64,000 bases of DNA from Marisediminitalea lipolytica (GCF_001758465.1 NZ_MJIC01000010.1:186001-250000), one strand, 5' to 3'; numbered from the stretch's first letter, positions 26,351 to 35,892 are shown. A program made the numbers and translations. Notes: generated from the letters alone by a model not told the origin.

Positions 26351-28084
26351 ATGGAAGTGCCAGATTTAAATAGCTGCATGCGTAAAAATATTATTCTCAT
26401 TATATGGGCGGCTTTGGGCTGTGTGTTTTGCGGTGAAGTGCGTGCTAATGCATCTGCATTAGCCGAATTTACCTATACCGTCGGCCAACTGCAATCTCGA
26501 TGTGAAGTATTGAATGAGGTGTTAGTCGACGTAGACCGGAGTAAGCAACTGCTCGACAAGCGCATTGAATTACAACTATCGCCTGCTGACTCTGAACAAC
26601 AAGATGCAATAAACTCACTGAAGGCTGTTCAGGCGAACCTTGCTATATTGGCAAAAAGTTTTAACCAGCGATACGAGCAATGTCAGTCAGCGTTAGAGCT
26701 CTCTGAAACCGAATTGGCAGATCAGGAATTTCGGCTAATTGACACGCGCTTCGCTGATAAAGTCGCTGCTATTACTACCCCTCGGGATATTACAGTTGAG
26801 CATCAGGAATATTGTAGTGCTGATGAGCGGAAAGTCCTGTGTCGTGCTCGCGGCGAACAAATTGCAAAACGCATTGCCGCTGAGCGAGGTGGTGAAATAG
26901 CGGTAAGTTCTGTTTCTAAAATGTCTGATTTTGAGATTGAGGAAGATTTAGTTATCTCTAAATCTGATTCAAAGTTAAGTGACATAGATATTAATACAGA
27001 TTTCAATGAAACGGATTCTAATGAACGATATTGGATAATTGAGTTAACGACTTTAGTTGCCATTACGCCCAGAGAGACCTCATTGAAGGAGTTGAGAGAC
27101 ACGATTACCGATCAGGTACTTCTTGATTCAGGATTACAGGTCAAGCAGGCTTATCTTGCAAGTATGAAGACTGCGGCTGCATCGGACATTGATGGCTATC
27201 AGGATTTTTTGTCAATAAAAGCCCATATAAGCGCTTTGCTTTCTGCTCAGGTTGATGCTGCTACTCGGGCCATCAACAAACAGTTTTTCACGCAGGCGCA
27301 GTCTTTGCTGACAGCATTGACCTACGCTAACGTTGATGCCACTCGTTCCAATTACCAGCTCTTGATCAATGAACAGCCCGCGTTAGCGAGTTACCCGGTG
27401 TTTATCCAGCTGCAAAGAGAAATAGAAAGCACTGCCATCACCCGAGCTCAATATGACAGCACTGAAGCGCAGCTTAAGGCTTACTTAGAAAGTGGTATCA
27501 CTGCGACAAAAACAGACGCATTTAGTCTGTATCACAAACTGATTGCACTTATTCCGCAACACACAAGAAACGCGAGTAATCTTCAACGATGCATACAAGC
27601 GATAACTAATACCTTTAACACTTTGTCTCTGAAAGACAGCCTTGAATTGACCAATATTGGCATTGACAAGTTAGGTATTCAGGAGCAGCTGGTAGAATAT
27701 AAAGCAATGCTGCTGGGCAAAATAGAGGTGCAGAAAAAACTGGCACTCTACAGACAGCTATTCCTGAAGTCACTTAACCAGGAACGATATTTTGAACCCT
27801 TTGAAATTAGCGCGCTGTATTATCTGAACAAAATTGAAACCTTGGGTGTGGAAAATAACCAGTACCAGCAAACCAAATACTTATTACTTGAGTCAATCGA
27901 CCGCTTCATAGAGGAAGACGGTAATCAAAGAACAACAGCACAACAAATTAATGTGTTGAGTAATCTGATTAACTTTTTTACTGACATTGATACCAGTTAC
28001 ATCGTGCTGCTCGATAGAAAACAACAGCACTTGCAGGAAGAAAAAAACAAAAAGAAAAAGCGCCCCATCGTTACTGGATTTTAA
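26351..28084 (+). CDS. Unknown secreted protein of 577 residues
   Basis: I do not recognise this protein. A signal peptide begins at the internal methionine (residue 10, MRKNIILIIWAALGCVFC) and ends near VRANA, so an ATG at 26378 is an alternative start. Residues about 20-120 are helical. Residues about 145-255 form a distinct mixed domain with three nearby cysteines (YCSADERKVLCRARGE, plus an earlier one) and the conserved-looking WIIELTTLVAI. The remaining 320 residues are helical and resemble degenerate TPR repeats. The C-terminus is lysine-rich (EEKNKKKKR). A beta-barrel gene follows 30 bases downstream, suggesting a two-gene operon. Confidence 0.7.
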   Translation: MEVPDLNSCMRKNIILIIWAALGCVFCGEVRANASALAEFTYTVGQLQSRCEVLNEVLVDVDRSKQLLDKRIELQLSPADSEQQDAINSLKAVQANLAILAKSFNQRYEQCQSALELSETELADQEFRLIDTRFADKVAAITTPRDITVEHQEYCSADERKVLCRARGEQIAKRIAAERGGEIAVSSVSKMSDFEIEEDLVISKSDSKLSDIDINTDFNETDSNERYWIIELTTLVAITPRETSLKELRDTITDQVLLDSGLQVKQAYLASMKTAAASDIDGYQDFLSIKAHISALLSAQVDAATRAINKQFFTQAQSLLTALTYANVDATRSNYQLLINEQPALASYPVFIQLQREIESTAITRAQYDSTEAQLKAYLESGITATKTDAFSLYHKLIALIPQHTRNASNLQRCIQAITNTFNTLSLKDSLELTNIGIDKLGIQEQLVEYKAMLLGKIEVQKKLALYRQLFLKSLNQERYFEPFEISALYYLNKIETLGVENNQYQQTKYLLLESIDRFIEEDGNQRTTAQQINVLSNLINFFTDIDTSYIVLLDRKQQHLQEEKNKKKKRPIVTGF

Positions 28085-28114
28085 ACTTTCTCAATTAAGG
28101 ACAGAGGATTACGT

Positions 28115-28888
28115 ATGATCAATAAGAACCTGGTAGCGTTATCTACAGCGCTTTTTGTTAGCGGTAGCCTCGCTGATGGCATCACGATTATTCCTAGTAT
28201 GGAATTTGGCCAAACCCATTACTCACTGGGCTTTAAAGGTGACTTCCCGCTTCCCGTAGGCATTACAGAGGTGGACAATCAGTTTTCCGAGTCAGGAAGT
28301 GTTTATAAGTTCAACTTAACTTTTGCTTACAACAAAATATATCTTGATTTAAGTTCATCCGTTACTGCAGACATGCAGTTTGTACAGGTTGTCCCAGAAG
28401 TACCAGCGATTGAAAGCTGGGCCGGTGATCGAAAGGAATATACCGTCACTGCAGGCTACAGTATTTTTGAGAGCGGCTCAGTGTTTATTGGGTATCGCAA
28501 GGGGAAGCTTCAGTCTAAAGGTCTTGCGCCTACCAATGGTCTGGCACAATCTACATTCCTGTTTGAATCAGATGGCCCGTTTATTGGTGCCAACTATGGA
28601 ATTATTGCTAACGAAGATGGCGTCCTGGCAGTAAACATCGCCTATGCCGATCTGGAAGCTTCGCTGGAAGAAACCATTTTTGGTTTTCCTATCCCAGCTA
28701 CCGGGGGGGATGGCGATGGACTTAAGGCCGGAATTAGCTGGCGTGCGGAGCTTACTGACAATTTGCGTTACTCTGTGTCAGTTGACCGTTATCAGTACAC
28801 AACTAACCTCAGTAATCAGTTAGGGGTTAATTCAAAAATGGTCGAAGAAGAATCAACAATAAAAGTTGGGATTTCATCCTCGTTTTAG
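28115..28888 (+). CDS. Outer membrane beta-barrel protein
   Basis: A 257-residue exported protein with signal peptide MINKNLVALSTALFVSGSLADG. Alternating hydrophobic and polar strands run through the length (YKFNLTFAYNKIYLDLSSSV, EYTVTAGYSIFESGSVFIGY, YSVSVDRYQYTT), and the C-terminus STIKVGISSSF ends in phenylalanine, as BAM substrates do. It is likely a 10- to 12-stranded barrel. It shares an operon with the unknown secreted protein at 26351. Ligand or channel function is not visible. Confidence 0.78.
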   Translation: MINKNLVALSTALFVSGSLADGITIIPSMEFGQTHYSLGFKGDFPLPVGITEVDNQFSESGSVYKFNLTFAYNKIYLDLSSSVTADMQFVQVVPEVPAIESWAGDRKEYTVTAGYSIFESGSVFIGYRKGKLQSKGLAPTNGLAQSTFLFESDGPFIGANYGIIANEDGVLAVNIAYADLEASLEETIFGFPIPATGGDGDGLKAGISWRAELTDNLRYSVSVDRYQYTTNLSNQLGVNSKMVEEESTIKVGISSSF

Positions 28889-28912
28889 AACATGTCGTCC
28901 ATTTCATAGCAA

Positions 28913-28942
28913 ACCAGTGCTTCCAAAGTAGGATGCACTGGT
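28913..28942. terminator. Hairpin between convergent genes
   Basis: ACCAGTGC and GCACTGGT form a perfect 8-bp stem with a 14-base loop between the barrel gene and the DUF2059 gene. There is no T-tract, so intrinsic termination is uncertain. Confidence 0.4.
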
Positions 28943-29030
28943 AAATGTCGTTTGATAGCAGGGAAAAGCCATCTTTGAGTAAACCTTACTGTTCACCTAT
29001 CGATGCAACATATCAGTAACCGGAGCGGTA

Positions 29031-29537
29031 TTAATCGGCTTTTTTCTTCGCTCTTTGGGTTCTTAGCGATTCGCTGTACTGTTTAGTCATCGCCTGAATT
29101 TTCGGCATGATGTCGCCCATCATGCCCTGAGTAATTTGCATGGATGCAGCAATCACTTCAGGCATTTTGCGTACCATTGCCTGACCGGTTTCAGACTGGT
29201 AAAAAGCCAGCATATCCTGTAATTCCTGCTCGGTGTAATGAGCCATGTACAGGTCGATCATCGGGTCGCGCAGCTTTTCCCAGCTCATTTCATCCCGCAA
29301 GAGTTGGTTAACGTTTTTCATGTGCTTTTCAAAACCTTCACGCTCTGCGTCTTTTATGTCTAATTGCCTGGACATGGATATCATCGCGACATCCATTTGA
29401 TCGTACATGGTATTAACCATTTGATCGGCGCCAGAGGCCAGTAACAGTGCCTCAACGGTAGCGCGCTGGCCCGTTTCTGCCAGCGCGTTTGAGCTGATAC
29501 ACAACGAGGTGAAAAGTATAAGTAGTATTTTTCGCAT
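29031..29537 (-). CDS. DUF2059 domain exported protein
   Basis: A 168-residue protein with signal peptide RKILLILFTSLCISSNALA. The core LRDPMIDLYMAHYTEQELQDMLAFYQSETGQAMVRKMPEVIAASM is the DUF2059 signature. The fold is a small helical bundle in the periplasm with no assigned role. The basic C-terminus (RTQRAKKKAD) is typical. A good AAAGGAAT-type site precedes the ATG. It is upstream of no obvious operon partner. Confidence 0.85.
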   Translation of the reverse strand: MRKILLILFTSLCISSNALAETGQRATVEALLLASGADQMVNTMYDQMDVAMISMSRQLDIKDAEREGFEKHMKNVNQLLRDEMSWEKLRDPMIDLYMAHYTEQELQDMLAFYQSETGQAMVRKMPEVIAASMQITQGMMGDIMPKIQAMTKQYSESLRTQRAKKKAD

Positions 29538-29612
29538 GGGTTATTCCTTTAACGGGAGGGATTAATATTTTTGTATGTCATCGTAAAAGTGAAAGAACAG
29601 GACAACAGCGGC

Positions 29613-30671
29613 TTAACGCCAGTCGCCTTTGCCTTCCAGGTGACCATAGTCACCGCCGCTGATGATAAATTTTCCATCTGGCTTGAAGGTGGCGACTTTG
29701 CTTCCCCGGTACCATACGTCGCCATTTTTTTCGATTGAGCCTAGCGACCTGGCGCTGCTCCACACCTGACCGTCGTCTTCAAACCCGCCTTTAAAATTGC
29801 TTTTTACATAAATATCGCCGTCATCTTCAACCCAACCACCGGAGGTGCCACCAAACCAGACTTCGCCTTTGCGGGTGATTTCGCTGTACTTACTCCCATT
29901 AACGTAGATATGCAGGCTTTTGGGGTTATTCCGTTTGCGTGTAATCGGGTATTGAGCTGTAGTGTTGAGTGATGCAGGACTGTCAGCTGTGGCCGGTGGT
30001 TGCTGTTGCTCTTTAGTTGCAGCCGTTTGGCCGCTGACAGGCGATTTTTGGGGGTAGCCGGTTAACTGGCTGAACTTATCGCGGGCAGCGATAAACTCTG
30101 CCAGCTGTTGCTCCCGACCAGCTTTGTTATCAACGCCCGTGAGTTCGTCCAGTACCGATGCAATGTTAACGGCACTGACTGCGGTATCGAGAGTTTCCCC
30201 GGCATTCGCAAACGGGCTGCCTTCCATATTTAGCATCGCCTGAGCCGTACTTTCATCCAGTTGCGAGATAACCGGCGCGATGCCACTGGCCCGGGCGACC
30301 TGCGTTTCAACCTGAATATACAATTGCTGCACCTGAGCGATGGCCTGGTTAAACCAATCGTTGTTGATTTGTTGGTCAAAGAGGGCAACGTGAGACGGTG
30401 TTAATCTGCCTGCACTCACCGCTTCGCTGATGTAGCGGGCATCTTCGATGCGTGAGGTTTTAATCAACGCAAGATATTGATTCGACCATTGACTAGCCGT
30501 TTCAACGTCCGGATTTGACGATAATGTGATGAGGTTGTCAGGCTGATATTTAGCAATAATGGCCTGGTACAGCTTATCACCCTTGAGACTGTCGAGCTCG
30601 TTGGCAGAAGCGGTTACCGATAACATCAGGTACATCAGTAATTGTACGAACACTAAAGTAGTTTTTTTCAT
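29613..30671 (-). CDS. Exported protein with C-terminal tandem beta repeats
   Basis: A 352-residue protein with signal peptide KKTTLVFVQLLMYLMLSVTASA. The N-terminal half (about 25-200) is helical. A P/Q/T-rich linker follows. The last 95 residues contain about five imperfect repeats of 16-18 residues built on the pattern hydrophobic-E-x-(D/N)-G-(D/E/Q)-(I/V)-(W/Y): ITRKGEVWF, VEDDGDIYV, FEDDGQVWS, IEKNGDVWY, FKPDGKFII. This looks like a closed beta-flower or propeller-like solenoid. I do not know its ligand. Proteins with comparable GxW repeats often bind surfaces or sugars. Confidence 0.72.
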   Translation of the reverse strand: MKKTTLVFVQLLMYLMLSVTASANELDSLKGDKLYQAIIAKYQPDNLITLSSNPDVETASQWSNQYLALIKTSRIEDARYISEAVSAGRLTPSHVALFDQQINNDWFNQAIAQVQQLYIQVETQVARASGIAPVISQLDESTAQAMLNMEGSPFANAGETLDTAVSAVNIASVLDELTGVDNKAGREQQLAEFIAARDKFSQLTGYPQKSPVSGQTAATKEQQQPPATADSPASLNTTAQYPITRKRNNPKSLHIYVNGSKYSEITRKGEVWFGGTSGGWVEDDGDIYVKSNFKGGFEDDGQVWSSARSLGSIEKNGDVWYRGSKVATFKPDGKFIISGGDYGHLEGKGDWR

Positions 30672-30753
30672 CTTTATGTTTTCCTTAACACTGGCAGATG
30701 GCGCCGTTTATCTATCCTGTCAGCCAAACCGGGCTGCTATTGTAAAGTTCAGT

Positions 30754-31230
30754 CTACCCCAGTAACAACTGCTGGTCGATAGGGATAAACGTGGTAGCCG
30801 ATTTCATTAGTGATGCTGCCGTTAAGGCGGGTACACCATATACCTCCACCTTTTTGGTGTCGTCTTGTCTTAGTCTGTCACAGAGCAGACTAAAGTCGCC
30901 GTCGCCAGACACCAACACCAGGGTATCGGCCTCTTCTGCATAATCCATCATGTCGATAGTCAGGCCAACATCCCAATCGCCTTTGGCGGAGCCATCGGCA
31001 CGTTGAATAAAGGGTTTGAGTTTTACCTCAAAACCAATGGCGCGCAGGATATTCTGAAATTCGTGTTGCTTGGTGTCACCGCGTTCGATGGCATAAGCAA
31101 TAGCTTTAACGACTTTGCGATTAGCGGTGGCCCGCCGCCAGAACGCATTGTAATCAAAGTTTTTCTTATAGGTCTGTCGACTGGTGTAATACACGTTTTG
31201 TACGTCAACAAAAATGGCTACTTTTTCCAT
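30754..31230 (-). CDS. NYN domain (LabA/DUF88-like) protein
   Basis: A 158-residue PIN-like NYN-domain protein. Acidic metal-site residues are present: D9 and N12 in IFVDVQNVYY, GDWDVGLTIDMMDYA and LVSGDGDFSLLCDRL. The family is predicted to be a metal-dependent ribonuclease and is related to LabA. No dedicated partner is seen nearby, and the next gene downstream in transcription is the beta-repeat protein. Start supported by its match to the family N-terminus. Confidence 0.88.
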   Translation of the reverse strand: MEKVAIFVDVQNVYYTSRQTYKKNFDYNAFWRRATANRKVVKAIAYAIERGDTKQHEFQNILRAIGFEVKLKPFIQRADGSAKGDWDVGLTIDMMDYAEEADTLVLVSGDGDFSLLCDRLRQDDTKKVEVYGVPALTAASLMKSATTFIPIDQQLLLG

Positions 31231-31266
31231 CGGTTACTCTTCTTTATTGCGGGTTACATTGTGCGG

Positions 31267-31842
31267 TTAATCCGCAATATTTTCTTTCAGTACTTTGGCT
31301 GGTACACCGCCTACAACAGTATTATCCGGCACGTCCTGGGTCACAACAGCGCCAGCGGCAACCACGGTATGTTCACCAATGGTGACGCCGGGTAAAATGG
31401 TGGCATCAGCGCCAATCCAGGCGTTCTTTTTAATAATCACTTTACCGGGTACCAGGGTTTTGCGCTCAGCCGGTGAGACAGGGTGGTTTTCTGACGTAAT
31501 GTTTACACGAGGGCCAATCATCACTTCATCGTGGATCTCAATGCCGCCTAAATCCAGCATAGAACAGGCATGGTTTATAAATACCCCTTTGCCAAGGGTA
31601 ATGTTTTTGCCGTGATTGGTGTAAAACGGAGGGTAAACCAGTGTGGTGTCGTCCAGCTTGCTGCCAATTACCTCAGCAAATAAATCACGCATTTCGGCAA
31701 TTTCATGGGCCTGATTAAAGGCTTTAAGCGCAGCAAAGGCGTCGCTGGCAGCTTGAGTAAGCAGTGGCATATCCGGGTGCGAAATGGAAACAGCCTCTCC
31801 GGCGTGTAAGGCGTTAATAATGGCTGGGCGCTCAGTACTCAT
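31267..31842 (-). CDS. Hexapeptide-repeat O-acetyltransferase
   Basis: A 191-residue left-handed beta-helix acetyltransferase. Hexapeptide repeats run from about residue 80 (LGKGVFINHACSMLDLGGIEIHDEVMIGPRVNI) to VTIGEHTVVAAGAVVTQDVPDNTVVGGVPAKVLK, as in maltose/galactoside acetyltransferases. The start at 31842 is chosen because GGAG lies seven bases upstream; an upstream in-frame ATG would add 19 unlikely residues. The substrate may be a sugar or another small molecule. The NYN gene follows by 36 bases. Confidence 0.87.
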   Translation of the reverse strand: MSTERPAIINALHAGEAVSISHPDMPLLTQAASDAFAALKAFNQAHEIAEMRDLFAEVIGSKLDDTTLVYPPFYTNHGKNITLGKGVFINHACSMLDLGGIEIHDEVMIGPRVNITSENHPVSPAERKTLVPGKVIIKKNAWIGADATILPGVTIGEHTVVAAGAVVTQDVPDNTVVGGVPAKVLKENIAD

Positions 31843-31942
31843 AGATTTACTCCAAACTAATACTTTGTGTGAAAGTGGCGCTGTTTTGTGGCGCTTCAAG
31901 CCAGGCTGAGACGAATAACCCCATCATCTGATAAACTACAGG

Positions 31943-32272
31943 TTAGTTCTGTGCTGCAGAATCGAGCTTTGCCTGGCGCTGATACAAAAAGAGCGGTAAA
32001 CCCACCGATACGCCCACGCAAAGTGTGGCCACGATCCCCACCCAGTATTTTTGAATATTAAGGCGCTTGCCTTCCACCAGTATAAAAGTGAACAGTACGA
32101 GTGCTGATACCACTACATCAAAAGCGAAAAAGCGACTGACAGGTGTCGCTAACAGTTGTTTAAAGAATAGCGGGATATCAAGGCCATTGGCGAGCAGCCA
32201 GGGAATAAACTGAGACAGGGGTAATGCCGCGCCAACAATCGTTAAAATCAGGTAGATGTGTTTGAGTGACAA
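31943..32272 (-). CDS. DUF2834 family membrane protein
   Basis: A 109-residue protein with three predicted transmembrane helices and a short polar C-terminus (YQRQAKLDSAAQN). The pattern LSQFIPWLLANGLDIPLFFKQL followed by SRFFAFDVVVSALV matches DUF2834, whose function is unknown. It starts 36 bases after the patatin gene and may be translated from the same mRNA. Confidence 0.75.
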   Translation of the reverse strand: MSLKHIYLILTIVGAALPLSQFIPWLLANGLDIPLFFKQLLATPVSRFFAFDVVVSALVLFTFILVEGKRLNIQKYWVGIVATLCVGVSVGLPLFLYQRQAKLDSAAQN

Positions 32273-32308
32273 TGGCTTATCCTTGAGAGCAATCTTTCCT
32301 GGTGGATG

Positions 32309-33781
32309 TTACTCCATAATACCCTCTGGCACGTGGTCGAACAATCGCGCCTCGCGAGCTTTTAACGCCCGTAACCGACTGCGCAGGGTTTCACTGATTT
32401 TGGTGTTGCGTTCAATTACGTCCAGTTGTGGCCAGGTGGCCCGTTCCCCGCTGCTGATTAGCTCCTGAATACTTTCAAGGGTGGGGTTGGCGGCAACCTG
32501 CATTAAATTGCGCAACTGCTTTTGCGGCAGAATATTAATATTGCCAACATATTGCTGGTCGATCACCGAGCGCACTTTATGGATAGCCAGTTTGCTGCTG
32601 CGGTTGGGCATCAGGTGCTCCATGATGTCAAATGCATAAATGCTGTTGGCCTTGGCCAGTTGGCGTATATGACGGAATGTCATACTCGACAACGTTTTGG
32701 CCTGGGTGCGCGAGCCTGATAAAAAGGGCACGGCCAGCGGGTTGGTCTGGCTTACGATACTATGATTTACGCCATATAAACGGGCCAGCCGCTCAAAGGG
32801 CAAGTCTGCCATGATTGAACCATCGGCAAAGCGCCGGTTAGGTATGTACGGCACAATATCGCCACTAGCGGTTTTGGCTTTAAGCTGAACCGAAGTAAAC
32901 AGCAGCGGCACCGCACAGGATGCTCTGATGGCCTGCATAATCAGTGCATTGGGTGAGGTCTTGGCATTTAACAAGCGGGAGTACTGATGTAAATCTGCCG
33001 GGGAAACGGTAACCGTAATATGTCGCCCGGTTTTTTTATAGGCTTCCTCAAAGGTGGTCAGGTCGAATAACGTGATCAGGGTGTTTTCCAGCGCGCGCGA
33101 GTCCAGCAGGCTTTTGCGGCCCAGGCCTCCCCATAAGCGCCAATTCTGAAAATGCTCAAAAATAAATTCGGCACTTAAGGCTTCAAGCAATTCACCGTGG
33201 GTGCGGGTACCCAGCATACCGGCGATAATTGAACCGGCACTGGCACCAGAAATTACCGTGGGTAACAGGTTTTGTTCGTTGAGGGATTTCACCACACCGC
33301 AATGGAAGAAGCCCAGTCCGGCGCCGCCGGATAGCATCAGGCAACTGCGCCCAAAGGCATGGGCGGTTTCTTCAAAAAACGACAGTTTGTCGTAAAAGTC
33401 GATATGGGCTTCGTCGGCGTGATAAATCTGTTCCAGCGCACTGACCACCTGAGTGATAAATTCTTCAATCAGATGCTTAGTACCAATTTTACAATGCCCC
33501 AAAAGCTCCGGGTTGGCGATGTTGCCCAAATTGCCGTGCAGGCCTTCGTGTAATATCGACATCAGGCCGCTGATATTGTTCTGACTCTGGGCAAATTTAA
33601 TGCGCTGTACCCGTTTTCTGATCAGGCGGTAATCATATAAGCGGCAGGGATCCTTGGCTTTCCAGTCATTAGCACCAGAGAGGTCATCGTGGGCTTCACA
33701 GGCTTCTTTATATTGCTGATAGCTACCGGCGTGCTCAATGGCTCGCTCTAACTGGCCTAATTGTGATTGAAACAACGTCAT
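32309..33781 (-). CDS. Patatin-like phospholipase with DUF3336 domain
   Basis: A 490-residue lipase/acyl hydrolase. Residues about 1-145 match the DUF3336 domain found in front of patatin domains of the yeast Tgl3/4/5 type. The patatin part has the oxyanion loop GGAGLGFFHCG, nucleophile S181 in GASAG and the dyad aspartate D320 in FADGS. It probably hydrolyses triacylglycerol or phospholipid in the cytosol or at membranes. It is divergent from the DUF445-TetR-WS/DGAT operon, so storage-lipid synthesis and breakdown genes are neighbours. Confidence 0.9.
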   Translation of the reverse strand: MTLFQSQLGQLERAIEHAGSYQQYKEACEAHDDLSGANDWKAKDPCRLYDYRLIRKRVQRIKFAQSQNNISGLMSILHEGLHGNLGNIANPELLGHCKIGTKHLIEEFITQVVSALEQIYHADEAHIDFYDKLSFFEETAHAFGRSCLMLSGGAGLGFFHCGVVKSLNEQNLLPTVISGASAGSIIAGMLGTRTHGELLEALSAEFIFEHFQNWRLWGGLGRKSLLDSRALENTLITLFDLTTFEEAYKKTGRHITVTVSPADLHQYSRLLNAKTSPNALIMQAIRASCAVPLLFTSVQLKAKTASGDIVPYIPNRRFADGSIMADLPFERLARLYGVNHSIVSQTNPLAVPFLSGSRTQAKTLSSMTFRHIRQLAKANSIYAFDIMEHLMPNRSSKLAIHKVRSVIDQQYVGNINILPQKQLRNLMQVAANPTLESIQELISSGERATWPQLDVIERNTKISETLRSRLRALKAREARLFDHVPEGIME

Positions 33782-33810
33782 ACTTCCCCCGGCACCGTGT
33801 TCATGAGTTT

Positions 33811-33828
33811 CCGGAATGGTGGTTCCGG
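33811..33828. repeat. Short inverted repeat in the patatin/DUF445 intergenic region
   Basis: CCGGAA-TGGTGG-TTCCGG, with 6-bp arms, lies 30-47 bases upstream of the patatin start codon. It could be an operator. It is short enough to be chance. Confidence 0.3.
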
Positions 33829-34010
33829 CATTCGCGCCTATACTGGCAGTGTAGAGCGAACAATTAGAATCGGCTAACTAATTTCTCAGACCACAAAAAC
33901 CGGCAAGGGTTTGATCTTTCGCTATCTATAAGCAAAGTTAATTTGACCAATACCCGGCCACAAAGTAGCCTGAACAGTGACAATGATAACAATAGCCTTG
34001 TAGCACCAAC

Positions 34011-35222
34011 ATGGAATGGAATGTACAAACCCTTAGTTTGCTGTCGATCCCGCTAATCAGCGCAATAGTGGGATGGGGGACTAACTATCTGGCGGTTAAA
34101 ATGATGTTTTATCCCCTCAAGTTTGTGGGGATCCCGCCTGTGTTTGGCTGGCAGGGCCTGATCCCGGCCAAACGCCGGCAAATGGCAGAAATCGAAGTGG
34201 AGTTGGTGCTGGGCAAATTGCTGAGCGTGGAAGAACTCGCCGGCCGCCTTGAACCTGAAGCGCTCACCAAGGCTATCGAACACCGCCTGAATCAGGTGGT
34301 GCGTAAAATCGTTAATGAAGTCATGGAAGAATCCGCCCCCCAGCTATGGGCTGCATTGCCTGTTCAGGGCAAAAACCTGGTGTATCGCCGCATCGAAGAC
34401 GACATTCCCTATGTGGTTACCAAAATGGTGGAAGACTTCCAGCACAACGTTAACGAAATTCTCGACATTAAAGAGCTGGTGGTTGAACAACTGGTGAATT
34501 CCCCCGAGTTGATTAACGAAATTTTCCTGCGTTCCGGTGAACGGGAATTCCCGTTTATTGTTCGGTCTGGTTTTTATTTTGGTTTCTTATTCGGTTTACC
34601 TACCATGGCGCTGTGGTACCTGTACCAGGCCTGGTGGATATTACCGCTTGGCGGTTTACTGGTGGGCTATGCAACTAACTGGATAGCGATAAAGATTATC
34701 TTTGAGCCTAAACGCCCCATTCGGTTTATGGGCTTTACTATTCAGGGCATGTTCTTAAAGCGCCAGGTAGAAGTTTCCCGGGTGTATGCCGATATTATCG
34801 AAACCAAACTGATTAACTCCAAAAATATTACGCATATGATTCTGCACGGGTCGGGCTCGGCGCAGTTACTGGAGCTTATAGAGCTGCATGTGAACGACGC
34901 CATCGAGCGCTATGTGGCCATTGCACAGCCTTATTTTGCCCTGGGTGTGGGCTCAGAAAACTACTTCAAAATGAAATCCATGGCGGTTAAGCGCCTGTTT
35001 GAGGATACCGATAAATACCTGCTTTACGCCTTTGACTATGCTAATCAGGCGTTACGGGTGGGCGATGATTTATGCGAGCGGCTGCGGGCGCTAAGCAGCG
35101 AAGAATTTGAGGGCGTGTTAAGACCGGCCTATCAGCAGGATGAATGGAAGCTGATTATCACCGGCGCACTGCTTGGAATGGCGGCCGGTGTGGCGCAACT
35201 TTATCTGTTAATGATGGGCTAG
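34011..35222 (+). CDS. DUF445 family membrane protein
   Basis: A 403-residue protein with one N-terminal helix, a helical pair in the middle (FYFGFLFGLPTMALWYLYQAWWILPLGGLLVG) and a C-terminal membrane helix. The duplicated motif GWGTNYLAVKMMFYPL and GYATNWIAIKIIFEPKRPI is diagnostic for DUF445 (YheB-like). The function is unknown. TetR and WS/DGAT genes follow within 13 bases, suggesting a link to lipid storage or envelope lipids. Confidence 0.88.
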   Translation: MEWNVQTLSLLSIPLISAIVGWGTNYLAVKMMFYPLKFVGIPPVFGWQGLIPAKRRQMAEIEVELVLGKLLSVEELAGRLEPEALTKAIEHRLNQVVRKIVNEVMEESAPQLWAALPVQGKNLVYRRIEDDIPYVVTKMVEDFQHNVNEILDIKELVVEQLVNSPELINEIFLRSGEREFPFIVRSGFYFGFLFGLPTMALWYLYQAWWILPLGGLLVGYATNWIAIKIIFEPKRPIRFMGFTIQGMFLKRQVEVSRVYADIIETKLINSKNITHMILHGSGSAQLLELIELHVNDAIERYVAIAQPYFALGVGSENYFKMKSMAVKRLFEDTDKYLLYAFDYANQALRVGDDLCERLRALSSEEFEGVLRPAYQQDEWKLIITGALLGMAAGVAQLYLLMMG

Positions 35223-35235
35223 GGCACAACTGGTT

Positions 35236-35892
35236 ATGGCAAGTAAAACGGCAGAGCGGATCCTGGCCACCGCACTCACCCTGTTTAATGAGCAGGGCGA
35301 AAACAGTGTTACGTCGGTGGATATTGCCATGGAGCTGGATATTAGTCCGGGAAATTTGTACTACCATTTTAAAGGTAAAGAGCAAATTATTGACGGGCTG
35401 CTGCATTGGTATACCGAAGTCATGCAAACCCTGTTACGTCCGGCCACGCTGGAAAAAGTGCAGGCCGAGGACTTCTTTTATTTTTTGGCCATCGTGCTGG
35501 ATAAACAGCAGTTGTTTCGGTTTATGTATCGAAGTCCGGCCGATTTAGCCGAAAAATACCCTAAGGTGAAGCACTGGCACAAACAGCAATTACGCCACCT
35601 TGAATCGAGTTTACGGGAATTGTTACAGAACTTCGCCACACAACAACAGCTACTGGCCAGCGCCGCCGAACAGCGCCTGATGGTGGATTTAATTATGATG
35701 ATTTTAACCCAGTCCAATCAGTATGATGATTTACGCAGTAACGACGATCCCCAGGCGCAGAAATTCCATGCGCTGAGTCTGATCATGACAGCGTTACTGC
35801 CGCGTTTTACGCTTGCCGAGCAAACCGTCGGGCAATTGCGTAAAGCCATAGAGCATCATTCTATGGCCAACCTCACGGTACAGGGCAGCTGA
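35236..35892 (+). CDS. TetR-family transcriptional regulator
   Basis: A 218-residue regulator. The N-terminal HTH (RILATALTLFNEQGENSVTSVDIAMELDISPGNLYYHFKGKEQIIDGLL) is typical of TetR. The remainder is a helical ligand domain of unknown specificity. It lies between DUF445 and the WS/DGAT gene and overlaps the latter by one base, so it most likely controls this operon, perhaps in response to an acyl compound. No operator could be confirmed. Confidence 0.92.
   Translation: MASKTAERILATALTLFNEQGENSVTSVDIAMELDISPGNLYYHFKGKEQIIDGLLHWYTEVMQTLLRPATLEKVQAEDFFYFLAIVLDKQQLFRFMYRSPADLAEKYPKVKHWHKQQLRHLESSLRELLQNFATQQQLLASAAEQRLMVDLIMMILTQSNQYDDLRSNDDPQAQKFHALSLIMTALLPRFTLAEQTVGQLRKAIEHHSMANLTVQGS

Noticed and set aside
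33887..33894. CAGACCAC in the patatin/DUF445 intergenic region as a shared lipid-regulator site
   Set aside because: A single 8-base half-site is expected several times by chance in 64 kb; no second arm is present.
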